A stretch of DNA of 64,000 bases from Trichobilharzia regenti (GCA_944472135.2 OX235267.1:18707452-18771451); one strand, 5' to 3'; shown: positions 20,310-33,195, counted from the first letter of the stretch. Notes: generated by a model not told the origin, from the letters alone. A program made the numbers and translations.

Positions 20310-22200
20310 TTAAACTTTCTGGTCACCTGATTTACTTTTTATTAGTTGGTATATTTCGTCTATATTAACGTGTCTGTTAATTGCATTTTCGTTTGAGTAC
20401 CAGGCTTCTAGGCATTCTCTGGCACTTTTGGTGTTTCCTCTGTCTAAGATTTTGACATTATCCCAATCAAACTGATGTCCATAACTGTCTATATGCATTG
20501 ATACTGAAGAATATATATCGTGTCTTTTCACGGCTGATTGGTGTTCTTGAAATCTAACTCGAAGCGGACGCCCACTTTGGCCGATATAATGACTGTTACA
20601 GTTCATACAGTTTATTTTGTAAATGGTATTAATTTTATCCTTTTTTTCTGTTGGATCTTTCGGTTTGCATAATATTGAATTAAGCGGCTTGACTAGCTTG
20701 TGTGCTATATCTGCATCAAACGGTTTCATTATTCTAGCTGTTATTTCAGAGATATTTCTCACTTATAGTGGGATGAATTTTCTTGTTGTCTTTGACAACG
20801 GTTTCTTGTTGGTGTTTTGATTCGACTTTAAACACATTTTGATGAAATTTTGTGGATAACCATTCATTTTGAAGACTGTTTGTAGGTATTTTTCTTCCAT
20901 TCTTTTCAACTCTGGAGTGCTCCAATGTGTTTGAACTCCTTTAAACAATGTCTGCACACAGACGTCAGTTTCATTTTTTGTGTTCTTTTCTTGCATTAGC
21001 TTGTTGAACTTTTTGATTTGTACGGTTTTGATTTTCTTGAGGTTGATTCTCTAGCTTTTTCGGATGTTTCAACAACAATTACATAATCTTGGCCATTGAC
21101 CATACATTTGAGTTTCAGTTTGAGTTTTACGATTTCATTTCGTATATTATTTACATCGGATTTATTCATCGGATTTTTAATACTCAATGTCTGCACACAG
21201 TTTCGTTTGTGACTAATTGGATTATTGCTAGTATAGTTGAGTATTTGATCTGTGCGCGTTGATTTTCTATATACTTGTGTTTCTAAATTTCCTGTGTTGT
21301 TTCTTGTGATTAAGACATCTAAAAATGAGATTTTGTCATCTAATTCTTCTTTTGTGAATTTGATATCTTCAAATATGTTGTTTATCAACTTATGGGTATA
21401 TTCTAAATCATTTTTCTTAATTATTACAAGTGTATCATCAACACAACGCACTCAGATTTTCGGTTTAATTATAGGTAGAGCTATTAATTCTAATCTTTGC
21501 ATAACGGCTTCAGCTATTAGTCCTGATGTAGGCAATCCCATTGGTGTTCTTTTTATTTGTTCATATATTTGGGCATTGAATTGGCATAATTTTATGAGTT
21601 CTATCCAAGTTGAATATTGCGTTTTTATGTTTTCATTACTATAGAGTAATTGTTGCATAGTTTCTGTTGCTAGTTTTGGACTAATTGAAGTATATAATGC
21701 TGTGACATCAAAGGACACCATTATTTCATTGTCTTCTACCTGAATATTATTGATTTTCTCTAAAAATTGGTTAGATGAATTGATAGAATGGTCGCATGAT
21801 TCTGTAAGGTAATTTAATTTCATGAAAACTTCTTTAGATAGATTATATGTTGGTGTTCCTGGAGGCGACACGATTGGTCGTAGGGGAATGCTTGGTTTGT
21901 GTAGTTTTGGTCTACCATAGAATCGAGGTAAAATAGGTCCGTTAAATTTCATTTGCCATTGATCTTGTTCTGTAATTTGTCCTGATTTCGTTAGCTTATT
22001 TAACGTTGTTCTGATTTTGTTATCTCACGTCTGTGTAGGGTATTTTGTCAACTGTTGATATACATTATTATCTTTGAGTAAATCCTCTGCTTTCTTTATG
22101 TAGTCTTCTGTGTCCAGGATTACTGTTGTTCTTCTTCTATTAGCCGGTAGAAAAACTATATCTTTTATTCTTCAGTTGCTTCTCGGCTATTTATCAGAAT
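20310..22200 (-). pseudogene. PLE family C RT plus GIY-YIG, broken by stops and a frameshift
   Basis: Order on the minus strand: R-R-T-T-V-I-L (finger motif, near 22140), P-R-F-Y-G-R-P-K-L-H-K (about 21925-21895), V-S-F-D-V-T-A-L-Y, P-M-G-L-P-T-S-G-L, then R-C-V-D-D-T-L where the usual Y-V-D-D would be (about 21440), F-L-D-V-L-I, a linker, and GIY-YIG with N-S-H-Y-I-G-Q-S-G-R-P (about 20595-20560). In-frame stops occur near 22025, at 21449-21451 (TGA) and 20760-20762 (TAA), and the frame shifts near 21000. The reading is otherwise long and well conserved, so it died fairly recently. The low divergence between motifs contrasts with the heavily decayed PLE at 37.8 kb. Confidence 0.85.
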
Positions 22201-22639
22201 GTAGATAAAATTTCTTGCGTTCAGACCATAGCTGGATACATTTTTTCGTGACACACTAAAGATAATTATTCAGTTACTGCCACTTTCATGTGAGAGGTCT
22301 CATTATGTCCCACAACATTTTTTAATTTTCCTCTAAGCCTTTCATTCTTCCGAATCATTACACGATATCACTCTTTATTTGTTTCTGGCCACACCGCTAA
22401 CGTTATTCAACTTCTTGATCATCGTTTGCAGATATGTTCATGACAATTTATTTCCCTAGTTAATTAACTCATATTTGAAAGCAATTACCGTTTAATAGAT
22501 TGAATTTTACAGCTAAATAAAATAAAATTGCCTAAAAGGGATTCTTCGATAAACAATCTGACTCGTTTTCCGTAAATGTCTGGATAGTTATAATTCAGCA
22601 CTAATCAGTGTAAAAAAAGAACCTTCCAGCTATATTTTT

Positions 22640-22925
22640 CAAATATCAGCCTGACATAAAACGCTATACTGAGTCGTATATCTGCAAATATAACGAATTT
22701 GACTAAGTCGTTGAGCAAATTCATCGCTCAAACTATTCAGCAAACTACCAAACAAATAAAGCATTTCTTAGATGAAGAATGTATCACCAGTATATATGAC
22801 GTTTAACAAGGTCCTTCTGTGAAGTTTTATTATGTCTTTTACAGATTCTATGTGGAAGTATGAGTACTGTGTTGATGACACAATCATTGCTGTAAATGTA
22901 TCAGATGTTTACCACTATTCGCAGA
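22640..22925 (+). pseudogene. Short PLE RT remnant
   Basis: The plus strand reads W-K-Y-E-Y-C-V-D-D-T-I-I-A-V at about 22853-22895, an RT catalytic box of the C-V-D-D form. The upstream sequence is a repeat shared with 17815-17930. No other RT motif is recognisable. Confidence 0.4.
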
Positions 22926-24758
22926 ATGAATTCAAAACCTGAAGCCTTTAGAATTAGAGAAAACTGATTGATGAGGCTTGTGCCTTAAATTTTTTTTTCA
23001 TTTGGCCTGAAAATGACATGTCAGATTTAGGTGCCTACGCGAGTTTCGAGCTTCTTACCAGGACAGCGTCAGTCTTTGTACTGGAATAAATCTTTATATT
23101 TAGGAGTTCCTTTATTCCATTCTTATGAGTTGAACACTAAAAATAAGCCTTAGTTTATCGTTTACCACGATGACATCAACCGCCGTATTTCTTGAGATCC
23201 TGTAGGTGTAAATCAAGGATTCATTAATATTAAATTGTGGGAATATCTGCTTTCGAACTTACACGTCTTGGGGTCTTATAAACAATGAAAACAGTGTCTG
23301 TAATAATGTGATTTTAAATCCAGCACAGCATGTACAGAAACAGACTGAGAAGACGTAGAATGGTGCCTAATGTACAAAGTGATAGAAAAAAGTATATGAA
23401 ATATTGTCCTATTATCTGTTTTGAACTACTTTTTGTAGAAGTTATTATTATACTGGGGAAGGTTTCAGAGGATAAAATTTTTAATTTCGACACGAGTTAT
23501 TGACCTGCTATGAACATATGATCACATAATTCAGTAAAAGGTCAATTCAAAGCGCTTTGAATCATAAATTGACGTTATAACAGGTAAATTGAGGTAATTT
23601 GAATTCACTCAGTTTTGTAAACCGATCTTGAAGTAGTCTCACTAATCATAAGGTTTTCCATTCAATCGTTTTTCACCACAAAAATTAGGCAGTGTGGTTT
23701 TTAGTCCTGCATACACAAAATTTATTAATTCCGAAAGAGATTTTTAGGTTAGTCATTGAAGTATTGCGAACAGGCTCTTTAAAATGTATGAATATGATTA
23801 CAGAACAGTCAAAAGTGTTTTGCTGTAACAGATGAATCATCGTTTCTTTTCTTTAATATATTTTTCAAGCTTTAAAATATTCATATTGAATGACTGGAGC
23901 ACGTTTTCACACATAATTGTGATGCTGGGTAAGAAATGTACTGAGATAATTGCCATCTCTATACACCTTATTCACCCTAATAAAACATTATTCGTTTGTT
24001 TCTAACTGATGAGATTTTCACAAACTTCATCACACTCACTCTTCTAAGACATACAAATATGTGTGTTATTCGACTGTAAGTAGGACAGTACTTATGCCTT
24101 AAACTTCTAACGCATAAGCTGAGCTAATGTATAATCAACCAAACTCTCTTTCCTTTATGCTGACAGTCAACGCAATTCACATGTCTCACAAGATGCAGTT
24201 AGACACAAATGCATTTATTACAGTATACACATAAGTTTTTTGATCGGCGTATTATCAACAGATGACATGAGGAAAAACCCTTGTCTTTCTATACTTAATA
24301 GCTTCATTGGAAAAAAGCTCCTGGAACAAATGAGACTTCCTAGATTTACCCAATGGCATTTATATCTTAACAAGTGATCAGGAACTTACTACATGCTGTA
24401 GTTAGAAAAGAAAAATGTTTTTTTCACTAATTTATTGATGTTCCTCTCAGTTTTCCCAGACAAATAGAAATTCATATTCATACACGATTATTTTACTGGC
24501 GACCTTCACAGGATAATTCCTTCCATAGATTATTACTATTGAGATTCCTTTGTATTCCAAGGGGAATGCAGAACTATATGCTATTTTAAAGTTTCTCTAG
24601 TGGTATTGTTACTTCTACAGATGGGTGTGTTACGCTGACATCAAACCCTCTCAGATTTTAGGCTCACAACTGGCTAGTTAACGAAGTGAGACTCAAAAAA
24701 GAGTGTTCTTGGAAGTGAATCCTCACTACCATATAACCTTATTCGCTTATTTATTGTT
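22926..24758. other. No gene recognised
   Basis: AT-rich. Only short frames, none with recognisable features. Confidence 0.5.
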
Positions 24759-24816
24759 TATTAGGGTATTCTCGAAAAATACCCATCTATACATAAGTAA
24801 AAACACAGTATTTGTT

Positions 24817-24857
24817 CAGCGAAGAAATTTCTTTTCAACGACTTCATTTTCAAGCTG
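24817..24857 (-). ncRNA. Hammerhead-ribozyme-like motif (left arm)
   Basis: CAGC ... GTCGTT-GAAA, mini-hairpin AGAAATTTCT, TC, GCTG on the minus strand. Same architecture as the family A motifs, with the first core box more degenerate. Confidence 0.35.
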
Positions 24858-25027
24858 TACAGTCGTATTTATATTACAGAAAAAGGTATTAAGTGGTACT
24901 AAATAATTGCTCAGTCAATGTACGTATATATACCCCTTTTAACTTTTATCACATGTATACGTACATTGACTGAGCAATTATTTAGTGCCACTTAATAACC
25001 TTTTTCTGTAATATAAATACGACTGTA

Positions 25028-25068
25028 CAGCTTGAAAATGAAGTCGTTGAAAAGAAATTTCTTCGCTG
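25028..25068 (+). ncRNA. Hammerhead-ribozyme-like motif (right arm)
   Basis: Mirror of 24817-24857 on the plus strand, keeping GAAA, the helix III mini-hairpin, TC and the CAGC/GCTG closing helix. Confidence 0.35.
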
Positions 25069-25091
25069 AACAAAAACTGTATTAGGGTATT

Positions 25092-25785
25092 AGCAATCGG
25101 TATCATAAGGGAATAATTTGTTGCGATGAATTTGATTTCCCATAGTTACTGGCTTCACTTAGAAAACCTGGTTTTTGGAAAAAATTTAACTGCTCAGATT
25201 TACCTAATACCATTCTCTAAAAATAAGTTAACTTGAAATTATTTCTCAGTAAAGTGATAAGGAACTCACCGCAATCTGCAGTTGGGTGAAAACATTTAGT
25301 TATTTTCAGATATATGAATTAACTTTGTACCTTTGTATAAGGCGATCCAAATAAAAACAAGAAACTTTGGAAAGTGTGGCAGTTTATGGACAAGGCGTGT
25401 ATGCCAACCTATTAATTCACCGTCTTCATAATTTTAGGATTTGGGATAAGTCCTTTATAAACAACTTAGTAAAAAGCTAATCAAAAATACGTTATTGTTA
25501 CAATATTGCCAAAAATGGGTTTATGCAAAATTATAATTTTCATGTTTCAATCAGATTTAGTATTTCGGTTCAGAATTATAAGCTGATAATTTGACCTATC
25601 TGATATTCAGTGTAACAATAACGGTCTGATGTACAACACGTTTTCCAAAATTCCACGAATAAATCCACTCACTTCTGTTTATATTTTTCGCTAAAAATTA
25701 TGTATAAAATACCATAATAAATTCATGTAAATAGAGAAAGATTTTCATTATTCAGTTTTATTCTTTTAGTGAATATTACAATGTA
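25092..25785. other. No gene recognised
   Basis: AT-rich, no recognisable content. Confidence 0.5.
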
Positions 25786-26010
25786 TGGTGTGCTTTGGTG
25801 GCACAGTGCTAGAGTGCTTGCCGACCACGCAGGTGGTCCGGAGTTCAATCCCCGGCCGACGCACTCCTTTACCTGGCTAAAACAGTAACAATACTGATAG
25901 TGAGGGGAATCTGAGCATGAGGCTAAAAAAATCACGACGGCTCCAGAAACTTTCGGCTGGTTCTAGCTTGAAGACCGATGTTTCATCGGGAGCGTAAATG
26001 AATAAAAAAT
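25786..26010 (+). mobile_element. tRNA-headed SINE, type B variant
   Basis: The head has tggtggcacagtgctag (A box) and ggagttcaatcccc (B box). The body contains gagggga, ccagaaactttcggctgg, then a perfect ccgatg-ttt-catcgg hairpin at about 25967-25981. The cagaaactttcgg / ggctagccgatg region resembles the 5' leader of the RTE copy at 36240-36440. Confidence 0.65.
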
Positions 26011-27860
26011 TTAAAAAAACAATGTATGATTTTAAAACACACGAGGATAGTGGCAGATAAAAATTAGGGATCATCAACATCATGAATCACTTACACATTT
26101 CACTTAGGTCTTGCACTTCATTAAAATGAAAACATTTGAACACTATCACATGAGAAATTATTCAATTTTACTCTTAAACTTCATTTTACAGCGATACTTA
26201 GAGAACCTAGTAGGTCTGAACTGGACAACATTTTTCATATTTTGAAAAGTATTTCTTAAGTTGTCCCTTACTTTAATGTATTTGCACATGATACATTCTG
26301 TTTCGATGCTTTCATCGACTTAGCATCTGTCAACAATGTAGCATTTCATTCACACAATAATTTTTACAGTACAAATACATAAAGCGAAAACGTATCATTG
26401 TGTGTAAACTATTGAAATATAATTACAGTCAATTTGATCCATTCCACAATGGACAAACTTCTTACTGATATTATTACATACTTAAACTTCAAAACGTCGT
26501 TTCAGACAACAACGTTGTAGCATACACAATTCTGTTACAGATTCACACAAACCAGTTTTCATATGGAGTAGTCATGAATGTTTGTCAACTACATTTCAAG
26601 CGTGGGAAGGAACCTTGTTCTATTCAAGCATGCCTAACTGGTCGTTAATATTTATACATGTATGCTGAGTGAAATTTCGTGATCAGTGATTCATTTCTTT
26701 CCACATGTTTTGATGATTTCAAAATTAATAAATATAAGTCTATATTTCAATGAGTGTAACATTCACTTCCATGAAGAACTATTGACTCACAGTCTGGTTT
26801 GCAGAAGGCTAGTGACAAAAAAAGGATAAAATTTCATATGGATGAATGATCAGAAAAATATTCAGCATAAAGTAAACTTGAGACATCCTCTCATGTAAAC
26901 CAACCTCATTAGATAAATTTTTTCGACAGTGATACTATGTATGGAACAGAATGAAAGTTCAATTAAGGAGGAAAACAAAATCCATGGTTCGCATTCTTAT
27001 ATGAATCAACTGTTGAAAAAATACTTCATTTTGATGTTTGTATTTGGGGTCAAATACTAAAATGAATAATGAAATTAACTTCACAGGGGTTCGAAAGTAT
27101 TTCGAAGTGAAAAAGTGTTTATTTTACTAACTCACCAGGAGCTGTTTTTGTAACAAATGCAGTTTTCGTAGTTTTTGAGAAATTATATAAACTAGAGTTA
27201 GAAGTAGTCTACGCATCAACATCGCGCATCAACGATTCAGTCTGCATCTGTTAAGTTTATGTAACTGCACATTGAACAAGTGAAAACTAGCTTCTAAATT
27301 AGGTTGGTATTTCAGAAATCGTCTTACATTAGGGAATGTTACTGCGAACGCATTTCACTTGAATGACTATAATGCACGACTAACTGGAGGTTATCATTTG
27401 GATCCATAGGAAATAAATGGCGCAAACTGACTGACTGTTTACTGGATTTCAACAAATGTACATTTCTGTATCTACCTCATAGAAGTTTGAAGAAGTGTAT
27501 ATATATCGTCCGGTGGTTTATAGTGCGTTTTAATAATACATTACATGTTTTCGATAGACTCCGTTTTTTAATAACACTGTACAAATTTGGTTAATCGGAC
27601 AGTTAATTTTAATAAGGTTATAGGTTAGTTCCATCGGAACACGATTCTTCAAAATTTTATTAAAAGTTGGCAAAATTGCTGCACTGTTAATCACGTGAAG
27701 AAGGCTTCACAGCTTTTAAACACTAAAAGACCTGGAAAATACTGATGAATGTATCCCAAAAATCAGGAAAAGTAAGATAGAGGTTTATGCAAAGCTTGTA
27801 GGAATGCATTCTAATTTATTCCAAAATTAAATATTATTATTAAAAACTGGTATCTATAAG
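26011..27860. other. Outer part of the degenerate repeat array; no gene recognised
   Basis: 27590-27800 matches block L of the array (see 28113-51658). An actcac donor at 27130-27135 could mark an exon relic, but the adjoining 31 nt is not hydrophobic. Confidence 0.4.
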
Positions 27861-28112
27861 TGTGCGTCGGTGGCACAGCAGTTAGGACGCTCGCCGATCA
27901 TGCACATGAGCCCATGTTCGATCCCCGGCCGACTCACTCTTTTACCTCGCTAAGCCAGAAAAAATGCTGGTGAAGAGGGAAGGTTAGGCATGTGGTTAGC
28001 GACCCCGTCCTGTAAAAATAAACACTGCTATAGAATCTTCAAGCCACTAGCTTAACACCCTATGTTCCACTGGGAACATGAAGGGAAAAAAAGATATCAA
28101 CAATGTTACTCT
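27861..28112 (+). mobile_element. tRNA-headed SINE, type B, with RTE-like 3' tail
   Basis: Head gcgtcggtggcacagcagtt ... tgttcgatcccc. The body (gagggaaggttaggcatg ... gtcctgtaaaaat) is similar to the RTE leader at 36250-36300 (gagggaagattgggcatg ... acccgtaaaat). The 3' end caccctatgttccactggga, followed by acatgaaggga, is similar to the RTE 3' tail near 31100. Sharing both ends with RTE suggests mobilisation by RTE enzymes. Confidence 0.75.
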
Positions 28113-29697
28113 GATCGTTTAATTACGAGCTGAATCCACTTAGTCAAAATTTAAAACTACAAACAGTAGGACGGACCATCAGATTAGCTACTGGCTATGG
28201 ATCAGGAGAACTTCGGTGATCACGTTAATTGTGGCAGACCAAACCCATATAATTAACAGGTTCACAAGGACAGCAGCATTTGCCGACTGAAATGCTCAGA
28301 TGCAGGTAATCAGTAAAGCGGTTGCATCTTGAATTTGAAGACTCTCAGGCATATCTTAATTGCAACTTTCTTACGAATGAATGTCATTAAGACAATATAA
28401 ACAAAGTGTGCAGATCATGGCTAATTGACCAGCTATATCAATTTAGTTCTAAGCTCATATCACCGATTTCCCAAAACATAATCTTTCAAAATCTCAAAAA
28501 TGCAATAGGCCAAGATGCTGTCTTCATTTTACGAATATTTAAGAAATAAAATAACTGTGATTGTGAAATTATGATTTCGAAGTATCCCACCTGATGTAGA
28601 TTAGCTTTCAAAATATATGTTTATCGTGTACTAATTAGACAAAATATATTTGATTATAATAATTCGCTCAAAAAACAATTCATTGTAGATACAAAGCTGG
28701 GGGAGCAGTTACAAAAATAATATGAGCATGATTTTTGATTTAAGTGTCAATATAAGGTCATATTGTGTTGACTGTCGTGCCAAACAGGAAACGAAGAATT
28801 ACACAAAGAGGTACACTAAAGTAAAACGATAGGGCATGCACGGCCGTCTAACTCTTGATTTCTTATAACTATTTTCATTGTATGTAATAATGTTATTCAC
28901 GTCAGTCAACATTGGAAAATGTTGGCAGATTTTAGCACTGTCAAAGTCATTATTTTCATAAGCTGTAGCTAGCCGTAAAATGACACACAGGGACAATAAC
29001 TTGTCCAGAATCTTGAATCACGAAAAAACACAACACACTGTGTGCTTTATGAGAGAAATGGATCAAGAATAATGTGTTTCGCAACTCTATAAAATTGAAG
29101 TGCTTTTAATCTGCACTCCAGTCAAATTTCAGATATCAGCTAGAATACTTTCAAAAAAATTATTTGCCTATCAAAGCTCATTGAGAATACAAAACACATA
29201 AACGAAATCATGGAAATTATCAAACATAATAAATACGAAATCCTAAGGAAGTATTTGCAAATGCTAAGGGAGAAGCATAGACTGAAGAAATTTCATGGAG
29301 AGTCAAAATGTTGTGGTAAATATAATGAATGTAAGTGGTTGTTAGATGCAGATTAACTCAATTCTCTTCAAATCCTACACTGGTTATTTCACCTCATTTG
29401 ATAATATTTGAGATATTAACGCTAGTTTAGTCCCCTACAATATTTAAAACTCTCAACAAGTTAAAGGTTAATCACATTGAGCAGGAAATTCACAAAACGG
29501 AATTCACGGACATGTAAAATGCTGACATCATTAAGCTTCTGTGGATATTACACATCATGCATCATCTTCTGCATAGTCAACGTTCACGTTAAAACTATAT
29601 TTGAAGTGAGTTTCGCTTGAAATATTCAAGTTGTTATAAGTATATTTTGTATCATATAGCACGTCTAAGCATGCTGAATTATGATATACACACTCAC

Positions 29698-29728
29698 CTT
29701 CTGTCATGATAAAAAAAGATAAAGAAGA
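29698..29728 (-). pseudogene. 31-nt start-exon homologue, start lost
   Basis: Minus strand S-S-L-S-F-F-I-M-T-E plus one base, then GTGAGT. No ATG at the expected position. Confidence 0.4.
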
Positions 29729-29817
29729 ATTATTTTAGATGTTTATCCAGAAGCCAGGATACCTTAAAAAATACAGAAGAAATAATATCTAAGTTCCCAT
29801 CTCCTTTCACTTGCCAT

Positions 29818-31147
29818 AATGTACCCAAGCAAAATACTAAGCCGTATCATCCTGGAGGGAATCAAACAAGCCCTGGATGAAAACTTCGACCGAAACAGGC
29901 TGGATTCAAGGGAAACAAGTCATGTATTGATCAAATCGCCACACTACGGAACATCACTGAACAAAGCTTGGAATGCCAGTCACCTCTCTATCTCAATTTC
30001 ACCGACTTCGAAAAGGCCTTCGACAGCGTCGATCGAGAGGTCATTTGGAAACTACTTCGCTACTACGGGGTCCCATCTACAATTATACATCTCATCCAAC
30101 AGTTATACGACAATGCTGCATGCCAAATAATCCACAACGGGAAACTTATGGAAGCCTTCGAAGTGAGGACGGGAGGGAGGCAAGGCTGTCTACTATCACC
30201 AATGATCTTCCTGATTGCAATTGATTGGATAATGCGACAGACAACGGCAACCAACGAGGGAACAGGCATAAAATGGACTGACACAAAAGACTTGGAGGAT
30301 CTGGATTTGGCCGATGATATATGTCTGATTTCCCACAAACCGGAAGATATGCAAGTGAAAAGTAACAAGTTGGCAGAAGAAGCATCAAAGATAGGACTTC
30401 ACGTGAACATAGATAAAACAGAGGTGATGAAGATTCCTGGCCGACACCAACAGCAACAACAACAGCAGACAACAATCAGCCAGCATAAATGGGAGGAATC
30501 TGAAAGAGGTAACCTCCTTTACCTACCTGGGAAGCATCGCTTCAACTACAGGCCAACGGAACTGACGAGGATATCAAAGCCAGAATCGGAAAAGCAAGAC
30601 AAGCTTTCATTACTCCCAGGTCTGTGTGGAGGTCAACAGCACTCAGCATCAAAAATAAGATCCGGATTTTCAACTCCAATGTGAAGTCAGTCAGTGCTTC
30701 TATACGGATCAGAGACCTGGAGCGTCATAAAGAGCACCTCAAACAAACTACAGACCTTCATTAACAGCTGTCTTCGCTCGGTAGTTCGCTCAAGATCAGA
30801 TGGCCGGCCAGAAAAGATCAGCAACAGGGATTTCTGAGAGCGAACCAACCCAGTAGGAACCGATTGTGCAACAAATAGGCAGGAAGAAATGGAGATGGAT
30901 TGGCCATACTCTGAGGAAACCATCAAGCGACATCACTAGACAAGCCATCGCCCGAGTGGAACCCGAAAGGGAAGCCACGAGTTGGCCGTCAACGCGATGG
31001 TGACTTGGAGGAGGTCATGTGAAGTGGAGATGAAAGCGTGTGGGCACACTTGGGCTGAAAACGTTGGAAGAGAACCAAACGCAATGGAGGCGTTTGGCTT
31101 AAGCCCTATGTTCCTCTAGGAATTAAAGGAAATAATAATAAATGTAC
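29818..31147 (+). mobile_element. RTE-clade non-LTR retrotransposon, 5'-truncated
   Basis: The copy starts in the middle of the RT and runs to the 3' terminus, gccctatgttcctctagga, then a short aat repeat. aatgtac at 29818-29824 and 31141-31147 is a possible short TSD. 5' truncation and a simple-repeat tail are normal for RTE. It is inserted in the unit whose exon lies at 29698 and whose U block lies at 31426. Confidence 0.85.
29825..31110 (+). pseudogene. RTE reverse transcriptase, C-terminal two thirds (frameshifted)
   Basis: The frame from 29968 to 30684 carries F-T-D-F-E-K-A-F-D-S-V (palm, first Asp), G-G-R-Q-G-C-L-L-S-P, L-A-D-D-I-C-L-I (catalytic A-D-D) and V-N-I-D-K-T-E-V. The upstream part (29819-29967) is in another frame. 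After about 30500 the frame is again broken, but W-R-W-I-G-H-T-L-R-K near 30890 marks the usual RTE C-terminal region. A run of CAA/CAG codons lies near 30450. The endonuclease domain is absent because of 5' truncation. It resembles the SR2-type RTE elements described in schistosomes, by general knowledge only. Confidence 0.85.
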
Positions 31148-31507
31148 ACGAGGTAGAAAGAAGACAATTCGCTGACGCGTTCATCTGCAGTCTTCATAGT
31201 TCAAGTTTGAACGAGTCTATAACTATTGTTAAAATTAACAATCTAATACCGTCTTTGAGCCTAGTGCTTCTCTGAGTGTTTGAATAAATTATGCAACATT
31301 TAACAACTGTGCGGGTTTAATAATAGTATGGAGAGTAGTGACGCTCGATTTTCACGTCATTCTTTATATAACAGCCTACAAAAGGACGAGTTTAGATGAA
31401 AATAACTTTTAGATAATATAAACAAAGTGTGAAGATCACGTTCTAGTGACTGGATATATCACTTTGTATTGAAAAATACGTCACAATCTTCTCAAAATTC
31501 ATTTATT

Positions 31508-31694
31508 TATTTTTTGATTACACATTGATTCCACACTGTATTTTTGGTAGAAGTATGGAATTTTCAGCATGGATATCGGTAGCCCGAATTTCGCAGGCCG
31601 ACCATAGATATCAGGTGTGCGTTGGCAGGCGATCGAACCTCGGACCATGTGCGTGGTCGGCGAGAGTTCTAACCACTTTGCCACCGACGCACAC
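31508..31694 (-). mobile_element. tRNA-headed SINE, type A
   Basis: Same structure as at 19328. It splits a repeat whose unsplit copy is at 35357-35665, giving a natural empty site. Confidence 0.8.
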
Positions 31695-32182
31695 AAAGCG
31701 TGTGTCTAAACCCCGCATTTGTGATAATTCCTATCACAATTCAAACATGTTTTAATGCTTATAATGCTGTAAATATCCATTCACACTCATAGAAAGTGAA
31801 GCTGTTGTAAAAGGAATTCATGTGAAATGGAACTATAGTTGTGCATGCACTGAATTGAGGCTTTTGTTGTTTATAAATCAGTTCAATTCTTTTCAGATAA
31901 TCATGTAAATATTTCACCTCATTAGAGGTTAACGTCTGAATGCAGTTAATTTGTTTCGATGGGAAATCCTTATTTCTTCTGTTAAAAATTATACTATCAC
32001 AGTCATAAATTGATATATGACCACAGGTTTCGGTTTTCTACAAACTTAGAAATACTTAATTGGTGATTGTTCTTGAAGTGAAACGCAAGTTGAGGGCACA
32101 GGATTCAGTGACATCACACCTGTTGACAAAATTTTAATTCATGCAGTCTTTACATATGCATGTTAACATATTTAATGCTTTT

Positions 32183-32372
32183 TTGATTTTTGATTACAGC
32201 TTGATTCCATACCGTAGTTTCAGTACAAGTATGGAATTCTCAGCATGCGATATTGGAAGCCCAAATTTCGCAGACCAACCACTGATATGTGGTGTGCGTC
32301 GGCAGGGGATCGAGGCCCAGAACATGTGCATGGTCGGCAAGAATCTTAACCACTGTGCCACTGACGCACAAC
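32183..32372 (-). mobile_element. tRNA-headed SINE, type A
   Basis: Minus-strand copy with gcgtcagtggcacagtggtt head and the shared body and end. More diverged than the copy at 19328. Confidence 0.75.
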
Positions 32373-33164
32373 TACTCTGTCCGAAGACAAAGCTGAAAAA
32401 AATGAGGCAAGATGCATTGTATTGTGCCTCCCCACGCAAATCTTCAGTAAAAGGCGAAAACATTATCCGCAAATGAAGAGGCATATATATATATTCATCT
32501 GATTGTATTTTGCTGGATGATATTAGCTTTACATCATATTGTTTAATGTCGGATGCATGTTGTTCCGAACATTCTACTTGCTTCTAAGTGCTCGTTTTGT
32601 GCTGTGACCGGACTGCTCGCAGTTTGCCTGCAGTCACTACTGAGATAATTTTGATGATAATAATCATAATATTAGTAAAGCTTTGTTTCAGACAATACGT
32701 GAACATACATAATTTACATATAAAGCAATAATCTGAAGTACACCATGTGACGTAGTTTTGTTGCATTTGACGAGAGCACCATTTCTGTACATTTTTCTTC
32801 AGTTCTTTCAAAAATTCCACGTCATACAGTGAAAAACTAATTACATATGCTTGCGAGTTCATGTTTCTGTCAGTAAGAAATGCAAAAGACCTGAAACACT
32901 TTTATGGATCGAAATTCCGACAGCCTAGTGTATTAAACAGACCACCTGAGATTTTGATGCTAATTTTGTTGAATAGAACCCCAATTATTTCAAAATAATA
33001 GTCTTTTTCCCGTCTCTGGAGTGTTTTGTGAATGTGAGTGTCTCATAGAAGATTTGTAAGTCATTCAGTAGAACGCAAAGACAGATTTTCTGCGTTCAAA
33101 CCAAAACAACTGGTTTTGAGTCGCTACACATGTAAAATGTGAGATTTAAAGTATATACACTCAC
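32373..33164. other. No gene recognised
   Basis: Array-type AT-rich DNA. The 92-residue minus-strand frame at 32584-32862 shows no domain or signal that I can support. Confidence 0.4.
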
Positions 33165-33195
33165 CAGCTACCATCAGAAATAAAATAAGAAAAAA
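33165..33195 (-). pseudogene. 31-nt start-exon homologue, start lost (TTT)
   Basis: Minus strand F-F-L-I-L-F-L-M-V-A plus one base, then GTGAGT. Upstream flank tttctggaatcatt matches the intact copy at 46491. Confidence 0.45.

Larger units (their letters stand above)
20165..22200 (-). mobile_element. Penelope-like element, family C (decayed)
   Basis: Carries a nearly full-length PLE coding region (20310-22200) of a different lineage from family A, followed downstream on the minus strand by a hammerhead-like motif (20165-20197). I found no flanking duplication and no clear pLTR repeat, so its ends are uncertain. Confidence 0.7.
24759..25091. mobile_element. Palindromic PLE-derived element (two inverted pLTR ends), 12-bp TSD
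   Basis: tattagggtatt flanks the insertion at 24759-24770 and 25080-25091. The 309-bp insert consists of inverted arms of about 120 bp (24807-24928 and 24951-25075) around a 22-bp centre. Each arm is a PLE-type pLTR end (gctgtacagtcgta ..., ttcagcgaag) resembling family A. No coding sequence is present, so it depends on PLE proteins from elsewhere. Confidence 0.8.

Noticed and set aside
25940..25990. Hammerhead motif in the type B SINE (ttgaaga, perfect 6-bp hairpin, gagcg)
   Set aside because: The first box has an extra base and the GAAA box is absent. The hairpin alone is not enough.
27136..27166. Another 31-nt exon next to a GTGAGT donor
   Set aside because: The reading K-T-A-F-V-T-K-T-A-P is not hydrophobic and has no ATG. 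Only the donor fits.
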